Shown here one piece after another: positions 1-9,316 of a stretch of DNA of 38,340 nucleotides. The notes beneath the pieces are model-generated. The model did not search any database, was not told the origin of the DNA, and saw only the letters and a list, made by a program, of their open reading frames with translations. The position numbers were made by a program, and so were the translations under genes. The number at the start of each line of letters is the position of its first letter. Position 1 is the stretch's first letter. Source of the DNA: Gammaproteobacteria bacterium (GTDB lineage: Bacteria; Pseudomonadota; Gammaproteobacteria; Natronospirales; REEB76); the NCBI GenBank assembly GCA_028864905.1, contig JAGWLP010000006.1, forward strand, positions 1 to 38,340, written 5' to 3'.

Positions 1-284
1 GCGGCCTACCCGGAAGCCGTGCGGACCGCACGCGCGGGTTGCCCCGCTGCTTCCCTATTTGGCCTTGCTCCGGATGGGGTTTTCCGTGCCGCGAACGGTT
101 GCCCGTCGCGCGGTGCGCTCTTACCGCACCTTTTCACCCTTGCCTGTGCCTTGCGGCCATCGGCGGTGTGTTTTCTGTGGCACTGTCCGTGGGCTCGCGC
201 CCCCCAGGCGTTACCTGGCATCCTGTCCTGTGGAGCCCGGACTTTCCTCTGCGCGTAAGCACAGCGGCTGCCCGGCCGGCTCCG
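1..284 (-). ncRNA. rnpB: RNase P RNA (bacterial type A), 3' part truncated by the window edge
   Basis: Reverse complement contains the conserved GAGGAAAGTCCGGGCTCCACAGG, the GGTAACGCCTGGGGGG-like segment, AAGGGTGAAAAGGTGCGGTAAGAGCGCACCGCGCG and GGAGCAAGGCCAAATAGGG...GGGTAGGC. It lies next to rsmI, as in Pseudomonas-type gene order. 5' end is approximate. Confidence 0.95.
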
Positions 285-289
285 CACTT

Positions 290-295
290 ATTATA
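290..295 (-). promoter_or_regulatory. -10 hexamer TATAAT of the rnpB promoter
   Basis: Reverse complement 'ccagTATAATaagtgcgg' lies about 7 nt upstream of the inferred rnpB 5' end. The -35 is weak. Confidence 0.6.
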
Positions 296-337
296 CTGGA
301 GCGACGCAGGCGCATTGATTCTTTGGAAATACCGGGA

Positions 338-1192
338 TTACTTGCGTGCGGCGATTTCCAGGGCCTTGGCGTACAGCGGGTTTTTCCTCGCGCCGCTGAT
401 GCGTGCCGCCAGTTCTGCCGCCTGCTTGGTGGGCAATTCTCCCAACAGAATGCGCAGCACCCGTTCCGCCTCGATGTCCGCCGCCCGGGATTGCGCCTGC
501 GCGGTACCGGCGACCAGGATCACCGCTTCACCTTTGGGCGCTGCGGCATCGGCAGCCAGTTGCGTGACGAGTTCCGACAGTGTTCCGCCACTCACCGTCT
601 CATGCACTTTCGTCAGCTCGCGCGCTATCACCGCGGCGCGCTCCGCACCCAAGGTCTGAGCCATATCCGCGAGTGCTTCCTGCAGCCGATGCACCGCTTC
701 ATAAAATAACAAGGTACGGGTCTCGGTCGCCAGCTCCGCGAGCCGGGTGCGACGCGCGGCCGGTCTGGCAGGCAAAAAGCCCTCGAACACGAAGCGGTCG
801 GTGGGCAGGCCGCTCACCGACAGCGCGGCAATCAGGGCGCTCGGCCCGGGGACGGGGCTCACGATCACGCCCGCTCCGCGTGCCGCGCGCACCAGATTGA
901 ATCCCGGGTCGCTGATGAGCGGCGTGCCGGCATCAGATACGAGCGCCACGGACTCGCCTGCCAGCAGCCTTGCCAGCACGCGCGGTGTGCACTCAGCCTC
1001 ATTATGATCGTGCAGCGCCAGCAGCGACGTACGCAGGCCAAAATGCGCGAGCAGCGCGCGCGTATGGCGCGTGTCTTCGGCGGCAATCAACTGCACCTCG
1101 GCCATGACCCGTTGCGCGCGCGGCGACAGGTCTTCGAGATTGCCGATGGGCGTGGCTACAACGTACAGCACGCCGGCGCCGTGTTTTGTCAT
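338..1192 (-). CDS. rsmI: 16S rRNA (cytidine(1402)-2'-O)-methyltransferase RsmI
   Basis: Protein MTKHGAGVLYVVATPIGNLEDLSPRA...AEDTRHTRALL...SDAGTPLISDPG...PVPGPSALIAALSVSGLP, characteristic of RsmI; divergent from lpoA. Confidence 0.96.
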   Translation of the reverse strand: MTKHGAGVLYVVATPIGNLEDLSPRAQRVMAEVQLIAAEDTRHTRALLAHFGLRTSLLALHDHNEAECTPRVLARLLAGESVALVSDAGTPLISDPGFNLVRAARGAGVIVSPVPGPSALIAALSVSGLPTDRFVFEGFLPARPAARRTRLAELATETRTLLFYEAVHRLQEALADMAQTLGAERAAVIARELTKVHETVSGGTLSELVTQLAADAAAPKGEAVILVAGTAQAQSRAADIEAERVLRILLGELPTKQAAELAARISGARKNPLYAKALEIAARK

Positions 1193-1272
1193 ATCCGTTC
1201 CCCGGTTTTCCCGCCAGCCGTCGCTGCAGGTATCATTAGCGCGGGTCCATCCTGCACTGGAAACCGAAATTC

Positions 1273-3183
1273 ATGCAAGGCGATTTCCCTCGCGCCCGCG
1301 TCCGGCGTTACGGCCTGATAGTCGTGTTGCTTGGCCTGCTGGCGGGCTGCGCGGTCACGCCGCCACAGCCCGCACCCCAGGGTCGCGCCGCACAGGCGCA
1401 GCAGTTGCTCCAACAGGGAAACTACCCGGCCGCCGCTCAGCTTTATGAGGCGCTGGCCGCGGGTGCGCAAGCACAGTCGCGTGACGAGTATTTGATCAGC
1501 GCGGCCGAAGCCTGGTGGCAGGCGGCACAGGGACAGCGCGCCTGGAAGCTTCTGGGCGAGGTGCAACCGGCCTCGCTCAACCCGAGCTTGAACGCGCGCG
1601 CCGAGATGCTCAAGGCGCAAATGGATTTTGCCGCACGCCAGCCACAAGTGGCGCTCAAGCATCTGCAGTTTCCGTTGACACCACTCCCCGACGAGTTCAA
1701 GGCGCGTACCCTGTTGCTGCGCGCCCAAGTCGAAGCCGCGCTCGGCAACATGCTGGGCGCCGTTGAGGACCTGAGCGCACGGGAAAATTATCTGGCCGGC
1801 AATCCTGCCGCCATCCATGACAATCATCAGCGCATCTGGCAGCTCATCTCCCAGAGCCATGCCGCGTTCAATATGCAGGCACTGCCACCCAGTGTTTTGC
1901 AGACGGCGCGCGGCTGGCTGGTGCTCGGCAACCTCACGCGCAATATCTGGCAGCAGCCACGCAATATGTTGCAGCAGCTTCAGGCCTGGCAGTCGCAGTT
2001 CCCCGATCATCCCGCGGAACAGGATATCGTCCCCGAGCTGATCGCCAAGCAGCAGGCATTGGTGACTTACCCCGCACGCATTGCGCTGTTGCTGCCGCTG
2101 TCCGGACCATACCAGGCGGTTGGCGATGCGGTGCGCGATGGCCTGTTTACCGCCTACTTCCAGCTTGCCGGCAACGACAGCGCGCCGACGGTCACGCTGT
2201 ATGACGCCGGCGGAACCGCGGCCAGCGCCCAGGCCGCTTACCGTCAGGCCGTGACCGCGGGCACGGACATGGTGGTTGGACCACTCATCAAAAACGGGGT
2301 GAGCGGCATTGCGGCGCTGGGTTCGCTGCCGGTGCCGGTGCTGGCGCTTAACACACTCGACACCACCCAGTCGCCGCCCGCGGGACTCTTCCAGTTCGGC
2401 TTGCCGCCGGAAGACGAGGCCACGCAAGTCGCCAACCGCGTGATCGCCGAAAACCTGAAGCGCGGCGTGGCGCTGGTGCCACAGGGTGACTGGGGCACGC
2501 GCGTGTTGAATGCATTTGCCGCGCGCTTCGCCCAGCTGGGCGGTAACTTGCTGGGCACACAGACCTACACGCCGGGCGCGAACGATTTTTCCGTGCCGAT
2601 CACGCGCCTGCTCAATCTGAACGACAGCCAGTACCGCGAAGAACAGCTGGCGGCATTTCTTGGCACCAGTCTGCAATTCGAGCCGCGGCGGCGCCAGGAC
2701 ATCCAGTTCATCTTTCTGGCGGCCAACGCCAGTGACGCCAAACTCATCCGGCCGCAATTGCGGTTTTTCCACGCCATCAACGTGCCGGTGTACGCCACCT
2801 CACAGGTGTACCAGCCGGGCACGCCGGCCGACGATGACTTTGACGGCATTACCTTCGATGACATGCCCTGGACGCTGGAGAGCAGCGGCGCCGCGGCCAG
2901 TACCCGCGCTACCGTGACCGGCTTGTGGCCAAACAATTTTTCCGACAATAGCCGCCTGTACGCGCTGGGCTTTGATGCCTGGCGGCTGATTCCGCTGCTC
3001 TACAAGGGCCATGCGTTCAACATATCGGTACAAGGCATGACCGGTCTGCTGAGCATGACCGCCGACGGCCGGATTCACCGCCAGCTGGATTGGGCCGCTT
3101 TCAGCAACGGCACACCGCAACTGCTCGCCCCGGTCGCACCGCCGCCTCCGGTGCTGGCAGGCGCACCCGGTGCTCCGCCGTGA
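1273..3183 (+). CDS. lpoA: LppC/LpoA-family lipoprotein, penicillin-binding protein activator
   Basis: Lipobox LLAGC near the N-terminus, TPR-like N-terminal part and periplasmic-binding-like C-terminal part (RIALLLPLSGPYQAVGDAVRDGLFTAYF); synteny rsmI-lpoA-yraN-diaA. Confidence 0.93.
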   Translation: MQGDFPRARVRRYGLIVVLLGLLAGCAVTPPQPAPQGRAAQAQQLLQQGNYPAAAQLYEALAAGAQAQSRDEYLISAAEAWWQAAQGQRAWKLLGEVQPASLNPSLNARAEMLKAQMDFAARQPQVALKHLQFPLTPLPDEFKARTLLLRAQVEAALGNMLGAVEDLSARENYLAGNPAAIHDNHQRIWQLISQSHAAFNMQALPPSVLQTARGWLVLGNLTRNIWQQPRNMLQQLQAWQSQFPDHPAEQDIVPELIAKQQALVTYPARIALLLPLSGPYQAVGDAVRDGLFTAYFQLAGNDSAPTVTLYDAGGTAASAQAAYRQAVTAGTDMVVGPLIKNGVSGIAALGSLPVPVLALNTLDTTQSPPAGLFQFGLPPEDEATQVANRVIAENLKRGVALVPQGDWGTRVLNAFAARFAQLGGNLLGTQTYTPGANDFSVPITRLLNLNDSQYREEQLAAFLGTSLQFEPRRRQDIQFIFLAANASDAKLIRPQLRFFHAINVPVYATSQVYQPGTPADDDFDGITFDDMPWTLESSGAAASTRATVTGLWPNNFSDNSRLYALGFDAWRLIPLLYKGHAFNISVQGMTGLLSMTADGRIHRQLDWAAFSNGTPQLLAPVAPPPPVLAGAPGAPP

Positions 3184-3557
3184 GCCTGGCGCCGCATCTC
3201 GCCGCCGGCCGGCGCGCCGAAGACCAGGCCTTGGAATTGCTGCGCGGTGCCGGCCTCAAACTGCGGGCGCGCAATTACCGTTGTCCGCAGGGCGAACTGG
3301 ATTTGGTCATGGACGAGGCTGAAACGCTGGTCGTCGTGGAGGTGCGTTACCGCCGTGATCGCGGATTCGGCAGCGTTGCGGAGACCGTCACCACGCGCAA
3401 ACAGGACAAACTATTGCGTGCCACACAGCATTTCTTGCAGCAGGATGTGCACTATCGCCGCCGGCCGCTGCGTTTCGACGTGATTGCCGCAACCGAAAAT
3501 CCCGATGGCTCGCTGCATACTGAGTGGATCAAGGACGCTTTCCGTGCCGATTTTTGA
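3180..3557 (+). CDS. yraN: UPF0102 family protein YraN (endonuclease-like)
   Basis: GTG start at 3180 overlaps the lpoA stop (GTGA). Protein MSLAPHLAAGRRAEDQALELLRGAGLKLRARNYRCPQGELDLVMDEAETLVVVEVRYR. The ORF track starts earlier at 3090, inside lpoA. Confidence 0.9.
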   Translation: MSLAPHLAAGRRAEDQALELLRGAGLKLRARNYRCPQGELDLVMDEAETLVVVEVRYRRDRGFGSVAETVTTRKQDKLLRATQHFLQQDVHYRRRPLRFDVIAATENPDGSLHTEWIKDAFRADF

Positions 3558-3618
3558 TTTAAGGTCACTGTCAAAATGATGCATCTGCGCACCAAGCAGC
3601 ATTTGAAATCCCACCTTA

Positions 3619-3654
3619 CCCCCTTTACCAAAGGGGGGAGCGCGCTTCGCGCGC
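3619..3654. repeat. Composite hairpin repeat (CCCCCTTT-acc-AAAGGGGG followed by GCGCGC-ttc-GCGCGC)
   Basis: Two adjacent perfect inverted repeats in the yraN-gmhA intergenic region; the same two-module architecture occurs at 36927-36962. Confidence 0.7.
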
Positions 3655-3666
3655 GGAAGGATCTAG

Positions 3667-4314
<648 letters not shown>

Positions 4315-4428
4315 CTCCCGCTGCCGCAACCGGCGATTGAAGCGCCGGGACCCCCGATCATCCACTGCGGCCAAGCCGGCCACGGCAATTCCCAGCTCAG
4401 CCCGCCTGAAAACGCACGCGGCTGTGCA

Positions 4429-4442
4429 TTGATTTGTATCAA
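4429..4442 (+). promoter_or_regulatory. FNR/Anr-type binding site TTGAT-TTGT-ATCAA, with -10 TAGAGT at 4465-4470
   Basis: Perfect match to the FNR consensus TTGAT-N4-ATCAA. Its centre is 41.5 bp from the TSS predicted by the TAGAGT -10 (class II geometry), 5' of the SDR gene. Confidence 0.75.
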
Positions 4443-4511
4443 TTTCTTTGAAGCCGTGCTTCGCTAGAGTGCCGCGCTGATCAACACGCAGGCGAGAGCG
4501 GCAAAAATTCC

Positions 4512-5276
4512 ATGGAACTGCGACAGCAAATCGTGCTGGTCACCGGAGGCGGCCGCGGCTTGGGCATGGCCATTGCCAGGGCGTTCGCCGCTGAGGGCAC
4601 GCGCATCGTGGTGAACTATCGGCACAGCCGCGAGCCTGCGGAGGCGCTCGCGGCCAAATTCGGTCCGAAACAGGCACTGGCTTTGGCCGCAGACGTCACC
4701 CGGCCCGACCAGGTCCAGGCGATGTTCGATGCCGCCACGCGATATTTCGGTCAGCCCGTTACCACGGTGGTCAACAGCGCGCTGCCCGATTATTCGTTCA
4801 ATGGCGAAGCGCGCGCCAAGGCGCTCGAGATCAAATGGGATGCCTTCACCGTCCAGCTGCAGGGTGCGGTCGGCGGCGCGCTCAATGTCGTTCAGGCTGC
4901 GGCGCCGGCGATGCGTGCGCGGCATTACGGACGCATCATCAACATCGGCAGCAACCTGTTCCAGAATCCGGTGGTGCCTTATCACGATTACACCGCCGCC
5001 AAGGCCGCGTTGCTGTCACTGACGCGTACGCTCTCGGCGGATCTCGGTCCGGACGGCATCACGGTGAACATGGTTTCGGGCGGCCTGCTGCGCACCGCCG
5101 ATGCCAGCCAGGCCACGCCGCAAGCGGTGTTTGACAGCATCGCCGCCAGCACGCCGCTGCGGCGCGTCACCACGCCGGAGGAATTCGCCGATGCCGTGCT
5201 GTTCTTTGCCTCGCCATGGGCACGCGCGGTTACCGGCCAGAACCTGATCGTGGACGGCGGGCTGGTCAAGCACTAA
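4512..5276 (+). CDS. Short-chain dehydrogenase/reductase (FabG-like SDR)
   Basis: TGGGRGLG cofactor-binding motif, YHDYTAAKAALLSLTRTLSADLGPDGITVN active site, C-terminal VTGQNLIVDGG. Confidence 0.93.
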   Translation: MELRQQIVLVTGGGRGLGMAIARAFAAEGTRIVVNYRHSREPAEALAAKFGPKQALALAADVTRPDQVQAMFDAATRYFGQPVTTVVNSALPDYSFNGEARAKALEIKWDAFTVQLQGAVGGALNVVQAAAPAMRARHYGRIINIGSNLFQNPVVPYHDYTAAKAALLSLTRTLSADLGPDGITVNMVSGGLLRTADASQATPQAVFDSIAASTPLRRVTTPEEFADAVLFFASPWARAVTGQNLIVDGGLVKH

Positions 5277-5500
5277 ACCGCCGGAATCCGCGACTGCTGA
5301 TCGTGGCGTCAATTGTCCGTGCCGCGCGCGCACTACTGAAAAAGTCCAGTCGCGGAGCAGCGTTTCGTTCTTCCACTTCTGTGGTCAGGGTATCGTGCCA
5401 GTCGTGGCTGTGCCCTGCGGGCAGCGGCGCGCAAGCATCCAGAAAATGCTTGATTTGCTCGATAGTTGCCCCCAGATATAAAAGGTGCGGAGGGGGTGCC
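5266..5500 (-). pseudogene. Start-less ORF remnant, possibly the C-terminal part of a MerR-like regulator
   Basis: Reverse-strand frame reads ...HLLYLGATIEQIKHFLDACAPLPAGHSHDWHDTLTTEVEERNAAPRLDFFSSARAARTIDATISSRGFRRFSA*. The upstream in-frame TAG leaves no ATG start. Resembles the MerR 'G.S..EI..FL' plus coiled-coil region; by eye only. Confidence 0.35.
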
Positions 5501-5520
5501 TATGACATCCATGGCCCGTT

Positions 5521-6927
5521 ATGACTGAAGTACAAAAACTCGCCGAATTTGTGCACGCGGCCGATTTCCACAAAATCAGCCGCGCGGCGGTTGCGCAGCT
5601 CAAGATCCGCGTTTTGGACACATTGGGTGTCGCGATCGCCGCCCTGGACGCGGCCCCGATGGTCGCGATCCGCTGGCTGACCGAGGCGCTGGGCGGAAAC
5701 CCGGAGGCCACGCTTATCGGCGGCGGACGCACGGCGGTGGATCGCGCGGCGTTCCACAACATCGCCTTGAGCCGCTATCTCGATTACATGGACAGCTATT
5801 TCGCGCCGGGAGAGACCTGCCATCCGTCAGACAACATCGGTGCGGTGTTGGCGGCTGCCGAAAGCGCGGACGCGAGTGGCAAGGATTTTCTTGCGGCGGT
5901 GGCAGTCGCCTATCAGGTGCAAACGCGATTGTCCGATGTAGCCCCGGTCCGCGCACGCGGATTCGATCACACCGTCCAGGGCGCATACGCAGTGGCCGCC
6001 GCCACCGCCAAAGCGCTGCACTTGCCGCCAGCGCAGATCGCGAATGCGATTGCCATTTCCGGCACCGCGAACAACGCGCTGCGGGTCACGCGTACCGGTG
6101 ATCTGTCGAACTGGAAAGGCCTCGCCTATCCGGAGGTCGGCAAGGAAGGCGTGTTTGCCGCGCTGCTTGCGCGCGCCGGCATTACCGGTCCGGCCCAGGT
6201 CTTCGAAGGCAACAAGGGCTTCAAGCAAACCATCGCCGGGAATTTCTCCATGGACTGGACGCATGAGGATCTGGAAAGCGTGTTGCGCACCATCATCAAG
6301 AAGCACAACGCCGAAATCCATTCGCAATCCTCCCTGGATGCCGCCCTTGCGGTCCGGCAGCAGGCCGGCTTCCGCGCCGAGCGGATTCGCACCGTGCGCG
6401 TTCGAACCTTCCAGGTCGCCTACGACATCATTGGCGGCGGCGAAGAAGGCGACAAGCACGCAATCCGCACCAAAGAGGAAGCGGATCACTCGCTGCCCTA
6501 TATGGTGGCCGCAGCCTTGCTGGACGGCGAAGTGCAACCCGCCCAATACACAGCACAACGTATCGTGCGGAACGACATCCAGACACTGCTGAAGAAGGTG
6601 ACGGTGTCGCCGGATGCGGATTACTCGAAACGCCTCCCCTCCGAAATGCCAAGTTCCGTCGAGGTGGTGTTCGACGACGGCACCAAACTGTCGGCCACCG
6701 CCGCAAGCTATCACGGGTTCCACACCAATCCGTTCGATTGGAATGCAGCCGTGGAAAAATTCACGAAGCTCGCGACGCCTTTCACCGGCAAGCGCCTGGG
6801 TGACCGCATTACCGACACCGTGGAGCGGATGGACCGCCACAGCGTGCGGGATCTTACCGTGTTGCTGGCGCAGGTGCCGAGGAAGCAGCTGAATTCAACG
6901 ACGCAGGCCAATCCACTGCTTGCCTGA
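5521..6927 (+). CDS. MmgE/PrpD family protein (2-methylcitrate dehydratase-like)
   Basis: VLDTLGVAIAALDAAPM..., YLDYMDSYFAPGETCHPSDNIGAVLAAAE, GFDHTVQGAYAVAAATAKAL; typical MmgE/PrpD fold sequence. Confidence 0.9.
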   Translation: MTEVQKLAEFVHAADFHKISRAAVAQLKIRVLDTLGVAIAALDAAPMVAIRWLTEALGGNPEATLIGGGRTAVDRAAFHNIALSRYLDYMDSYFAPGETCHPSDNIGAVLAAAESADASGKDFLAAVAVAYQVQTRLSDVAPVRARGFDHTVQGAYAVAAATAKALHLPPAQIANAIAISGTANNALRVTRTGDLSNWKGLAYPEVGKEGVFAALLARAGITGPAQVFEGNKGFKQTIAGNFSMDWTHEDLESVLRTIIKKHNAEIHSQSSLDAALAVRQQAGFRAERIRTVRVRTFQVAYDIIGGGEEGDKHAIRTKEEADHSLPYMVAAALLDGEVQPAQYTAQRIVRNDIQTLLKKVTVSPDADYSKRLPSEMPSSVEVVFDDGTKLSATAASYHGFHTNPFDWNAAVEKFTKLATPFTGKRLGDRITDTVERMDRHSVRDLTVLLAQVPRKQLNSTTQANPLLA

Positions 6928-6943
6928 CATAAGGAGAGCACCC

Positions 6944-7780
6944 ATGTTCAACACCAGTTTTGATTTCATTCCACGCGCGTATCGACCCGCGAAACCGCGC
7001 AAGATCGGCCTCACCGAGATTCGTGCGCCCTACTATTCGACTTTCGGCACGCGTCACCTCGCGGATGTGCTGGAAGTGGCCGGACAATGGGTGGACGGCA
7101 TCAAGTGGGCGGGTGGCTCCTTCTCGCTGGTGCCGCGCGAGCAGGTGCGCGCGTTCAGCGACCTCGCTCACAAGTACGATGCGTACGTATCATCCGGCGG
7201 CTGGATCGAAACGGTCCTGCGCTATGGCCCCGAAGCGGTCGAAAAATATCTCAAGGAGGCCAAAGAAGTCGGCTTCGACGTCATCGAAATCTCCGCGGGG
7301 TTTCTCACCATGCCCACCAGCGGCATGCTGCGCCTGATTGAGCAGGTCAAGAAGGCGGGATTCAAGGCCAAACCCGAATTAGGCATCCAGTTCGGCTCGG
7401 GCGGTGATTCCAGCGAGGCCGAGCTCGCAGCCGAAGACAAGAAAGACACTGGCGACCTCGTCAACCGTGTGAAACGCGTGCTCGAAGCCGGTGCCGACAT
7501 CGTCATGATTGAATCCGAAGGCATTACCGAGAATGTCGTGAAGTGGAATACCGCGCCCGCCGCTGCGGTCATCAACGGCGTCGGCACGGAGCATGTGATG
7601 TTCGAGGCGGCCGATCCGCCGGTGTTCGAGTGGTACATCAAGAATTACGGCAACGAGGTCAACCTGTTCTGCGATCATTCGCAGATCCTGCAGCTTGAAG
7701 GACTGCGCCAGAATATCTGGGGCAACAAGTCCACCTGGGGCCGGATCGCGAATCCCGCACCGCGCACGAGCCACAAGTAA
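6944..7780 (+). CDS. ComA/phosphosulfolactate synthase-family protein (HSA32-like family)
   Basis: ATG at 6944 after AAGGAGAG. DGIKWAGGS, YVSSGGWIE, GFDVIEISAG, ADIVMIESEG, HVMFEAADPPVFEWYIKNYGNEVNL match ComA-family segments. 16 nt downstream of the MmgE/PrpD gene. Confidence 0.85.
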   Translation: MFNTSFDFIPRAYRPAKPRKIGLTEIRAPYYSTFGTRHLADVLEVAGQWVDGIKWAGGSFSLVPREQVRAFSDLAHKYDAYVSSGGWIETVLRYGPEAVEKYLKEAKEVGFDVIEISAGFLTMPTSGMLRLIEQVKKAGFKAKPELGIQFGSGGDSSEAELAAEDKKDTGDLVNRVKRVLEAGADIVMIESEGITENVVKWNTAPAAAVINGVGTEHVMFEAADPPVFEWYIKNYGNEVNLFCDHSQILQLEGLRQNIWGNKSTWGRIANPAPRTSHK

Positions 7781-7852
7781 ACCCGGCAGGCACGTGCCTG
7801 CGGCATCGGGTCGCCGACGACCGCAGTCGCATGCCTACAATCCGGCTAAACT

Positions 7853-9283
7853 TCAGGCCAGCAGCTTTCCGGGATTCATGATTCCCTGCGGATCCAGTGC
7901 CGCCTTGATGCGGTGCATGAGCGCCATTTCCACCGCATCCTTGTAGTGCGGCAGCACATCGCGCTTGAGCTGACCAATGCCGTGTTCCGCACTGATCGAG
8001 CCACCCACTTTGTGCACCCGGTCGTGCACCAGTGCCGAGATTTCCTCCTGCCGCGCGAGCAGCCGCCCCTCGGTCCAATCCGTGCCACGCGCCACGTTGT
8101 AGTGCAGATTGCCGTCGCCCAGATGTCCGAAGATCACCTGCTGAATGCCGGGAAACGCTTCGTCCAGCGCGGCATTCGTGGTGCGCACGAAATCCGCCAT
8201 GCGCGACACCGGAACCGATATATCGTGCTTGATGCTCTTGCCCGATTCCTTCTCCGCCAACGGGATGCTTTCGCGCAGATGCCAGAGCGCATGGCTTTGC
8301 GCGATCGATTCCGCGATGACGGCGTCTTGCACGCAGCCGGCCTCAATCGCCTCGCCCACCACGGCTTCAAAGCGCGCGCGCGCATGAGCCTCGGACTCGC
8401 TATCGGACAATTCCAAAAGCGCGTACCAGGGAAGGCTGGCCGAGGGTCCGTTGAAGGGCAGAGGCTGCTGCGGAAAGCAGCGCACTACTTGCTGCAGGCA
8501 ATACCCCGCCATCAGCTCGAAGCCGGTGAGCGCAGCGCCCAGACCGACACGCGCGCGCCCCAGCAGGGTCACCGCGTGCTCGATGGAATCGAGCGCCAGC
8601 AGCGCCGTGCACTGCGCCACCGGCAGCGGATACAGCTTGAGCGTGGCCGCGGTAATCACACCCAGCGTGCCCTCGCTGCCAATGAACAGATCGCGCACAT
8701 CGTAGCCGGTGTTGTCTTTGCGCAGCGCGCGCAGACCGTGCCAGACATCGCCTTGCGCCGTCACCACCTCCAGCCCCAAGGTCAGTTCACGCATGTTGCC
8801 GTAGCGCAATACCTGCGTACCGCCGGCATTGGTCGCCAGGTTGCCGCCGATCGTGCAACTGCCCTCGGCTGCGAGACTCAGCGGAAACAGGCGCCCGGCG
8901 TCGCGCGCGGCCTGTTGCACCGATTGCAGAATGCACCCCGCCTCGACTTGCATGGTTTCATTGTCGGCGTCGATGCCGCGAATCCGGTTGAGGCGTTGCA
9001 GCGAGAGAATTACCGCGCGACCCGAATCGTCCGGCGTGGCGCCGCCGCACAGACCTGTATTTCCGCCTTGCGGAACCACGGGGATACGCGCCTGTGCGCA
9101 CTGGCGCACGACCGCGGCGACTTCCCCGGTCGTGGCGGGCCGCACCACGGCCAGCGGTATCCCGCGATAGCGCTCGCGCCAATCCACCGCATAGGCTTGT
9201 GCATCCGCACCCGTCAGCACCTGCGCGGCACCCACCGTGGCCCGCAGCGCATCCAGATGGTTCATGACCCGGGAATCTCGCAT
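7853..9283 (-). CDS. FAD-binding oxidase, GlcD / D-2-hydroxyacid dehydrogenase-like
   Basis: VVPQGGNTGLCGGATPD, LSLAAEGSCTIGGNLATNAGGTQVLRYGN, FIGSEGTLGVITAATLKLYP, HLGDGNLHYN, AEHGIGQLKRD. Start may be the internal ATG at 9265. Confidence 0.92.
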   Translation of the reverse strand: MRDSRVMNHLDALRATVGAAQVLTGADAQAYAVDWRERYRGIPLAVVRPATTGEVAAVVRQCAQARIPVVPQGGNTGLCGGATPDDSGRAVILSLQRLNRIRGIDADNETMQVEAGCILQSVQQAARDAGRLFPLSLAAEGSCTIGGNLATNAGGTQVLRYGNMRELTLGLEVVTAQGDVWHGLRALRKDNTGYDVRDLFIGSEGTLGVITAATLKLYPLPVAQCTALLALDSIEHAVTLLGRARVGLGAALTGFELMAGYCLQQVVRCFPQQPLPFNGPSASLPWYALLELSDSESEAHARARFEAVVGEAIEAGCVQDAVIAESIAQSHALWHLRESIPLAEKESGKSIKHDISVPVSRMADFVRTTNAALDEAFPGIQQVIFGHLGDGNLHYNVARGTDWTEGRLLARQEEISALVHDRVHKVGGSISAEHGIGQLKRDVLPHYKDAVEMALMHRIKAALDPQGIMNPGKLLA

Positions 9284-9316
9284 TCGACAACCAGAAACTG
9301 AATCAGGCGCCGGCCA

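Noticed and set aside
1189-2772. 527-aa minus-strand ORF
   Set aside because: Fully antisense to lpoA; composition typical of a high-GC shadow frame.
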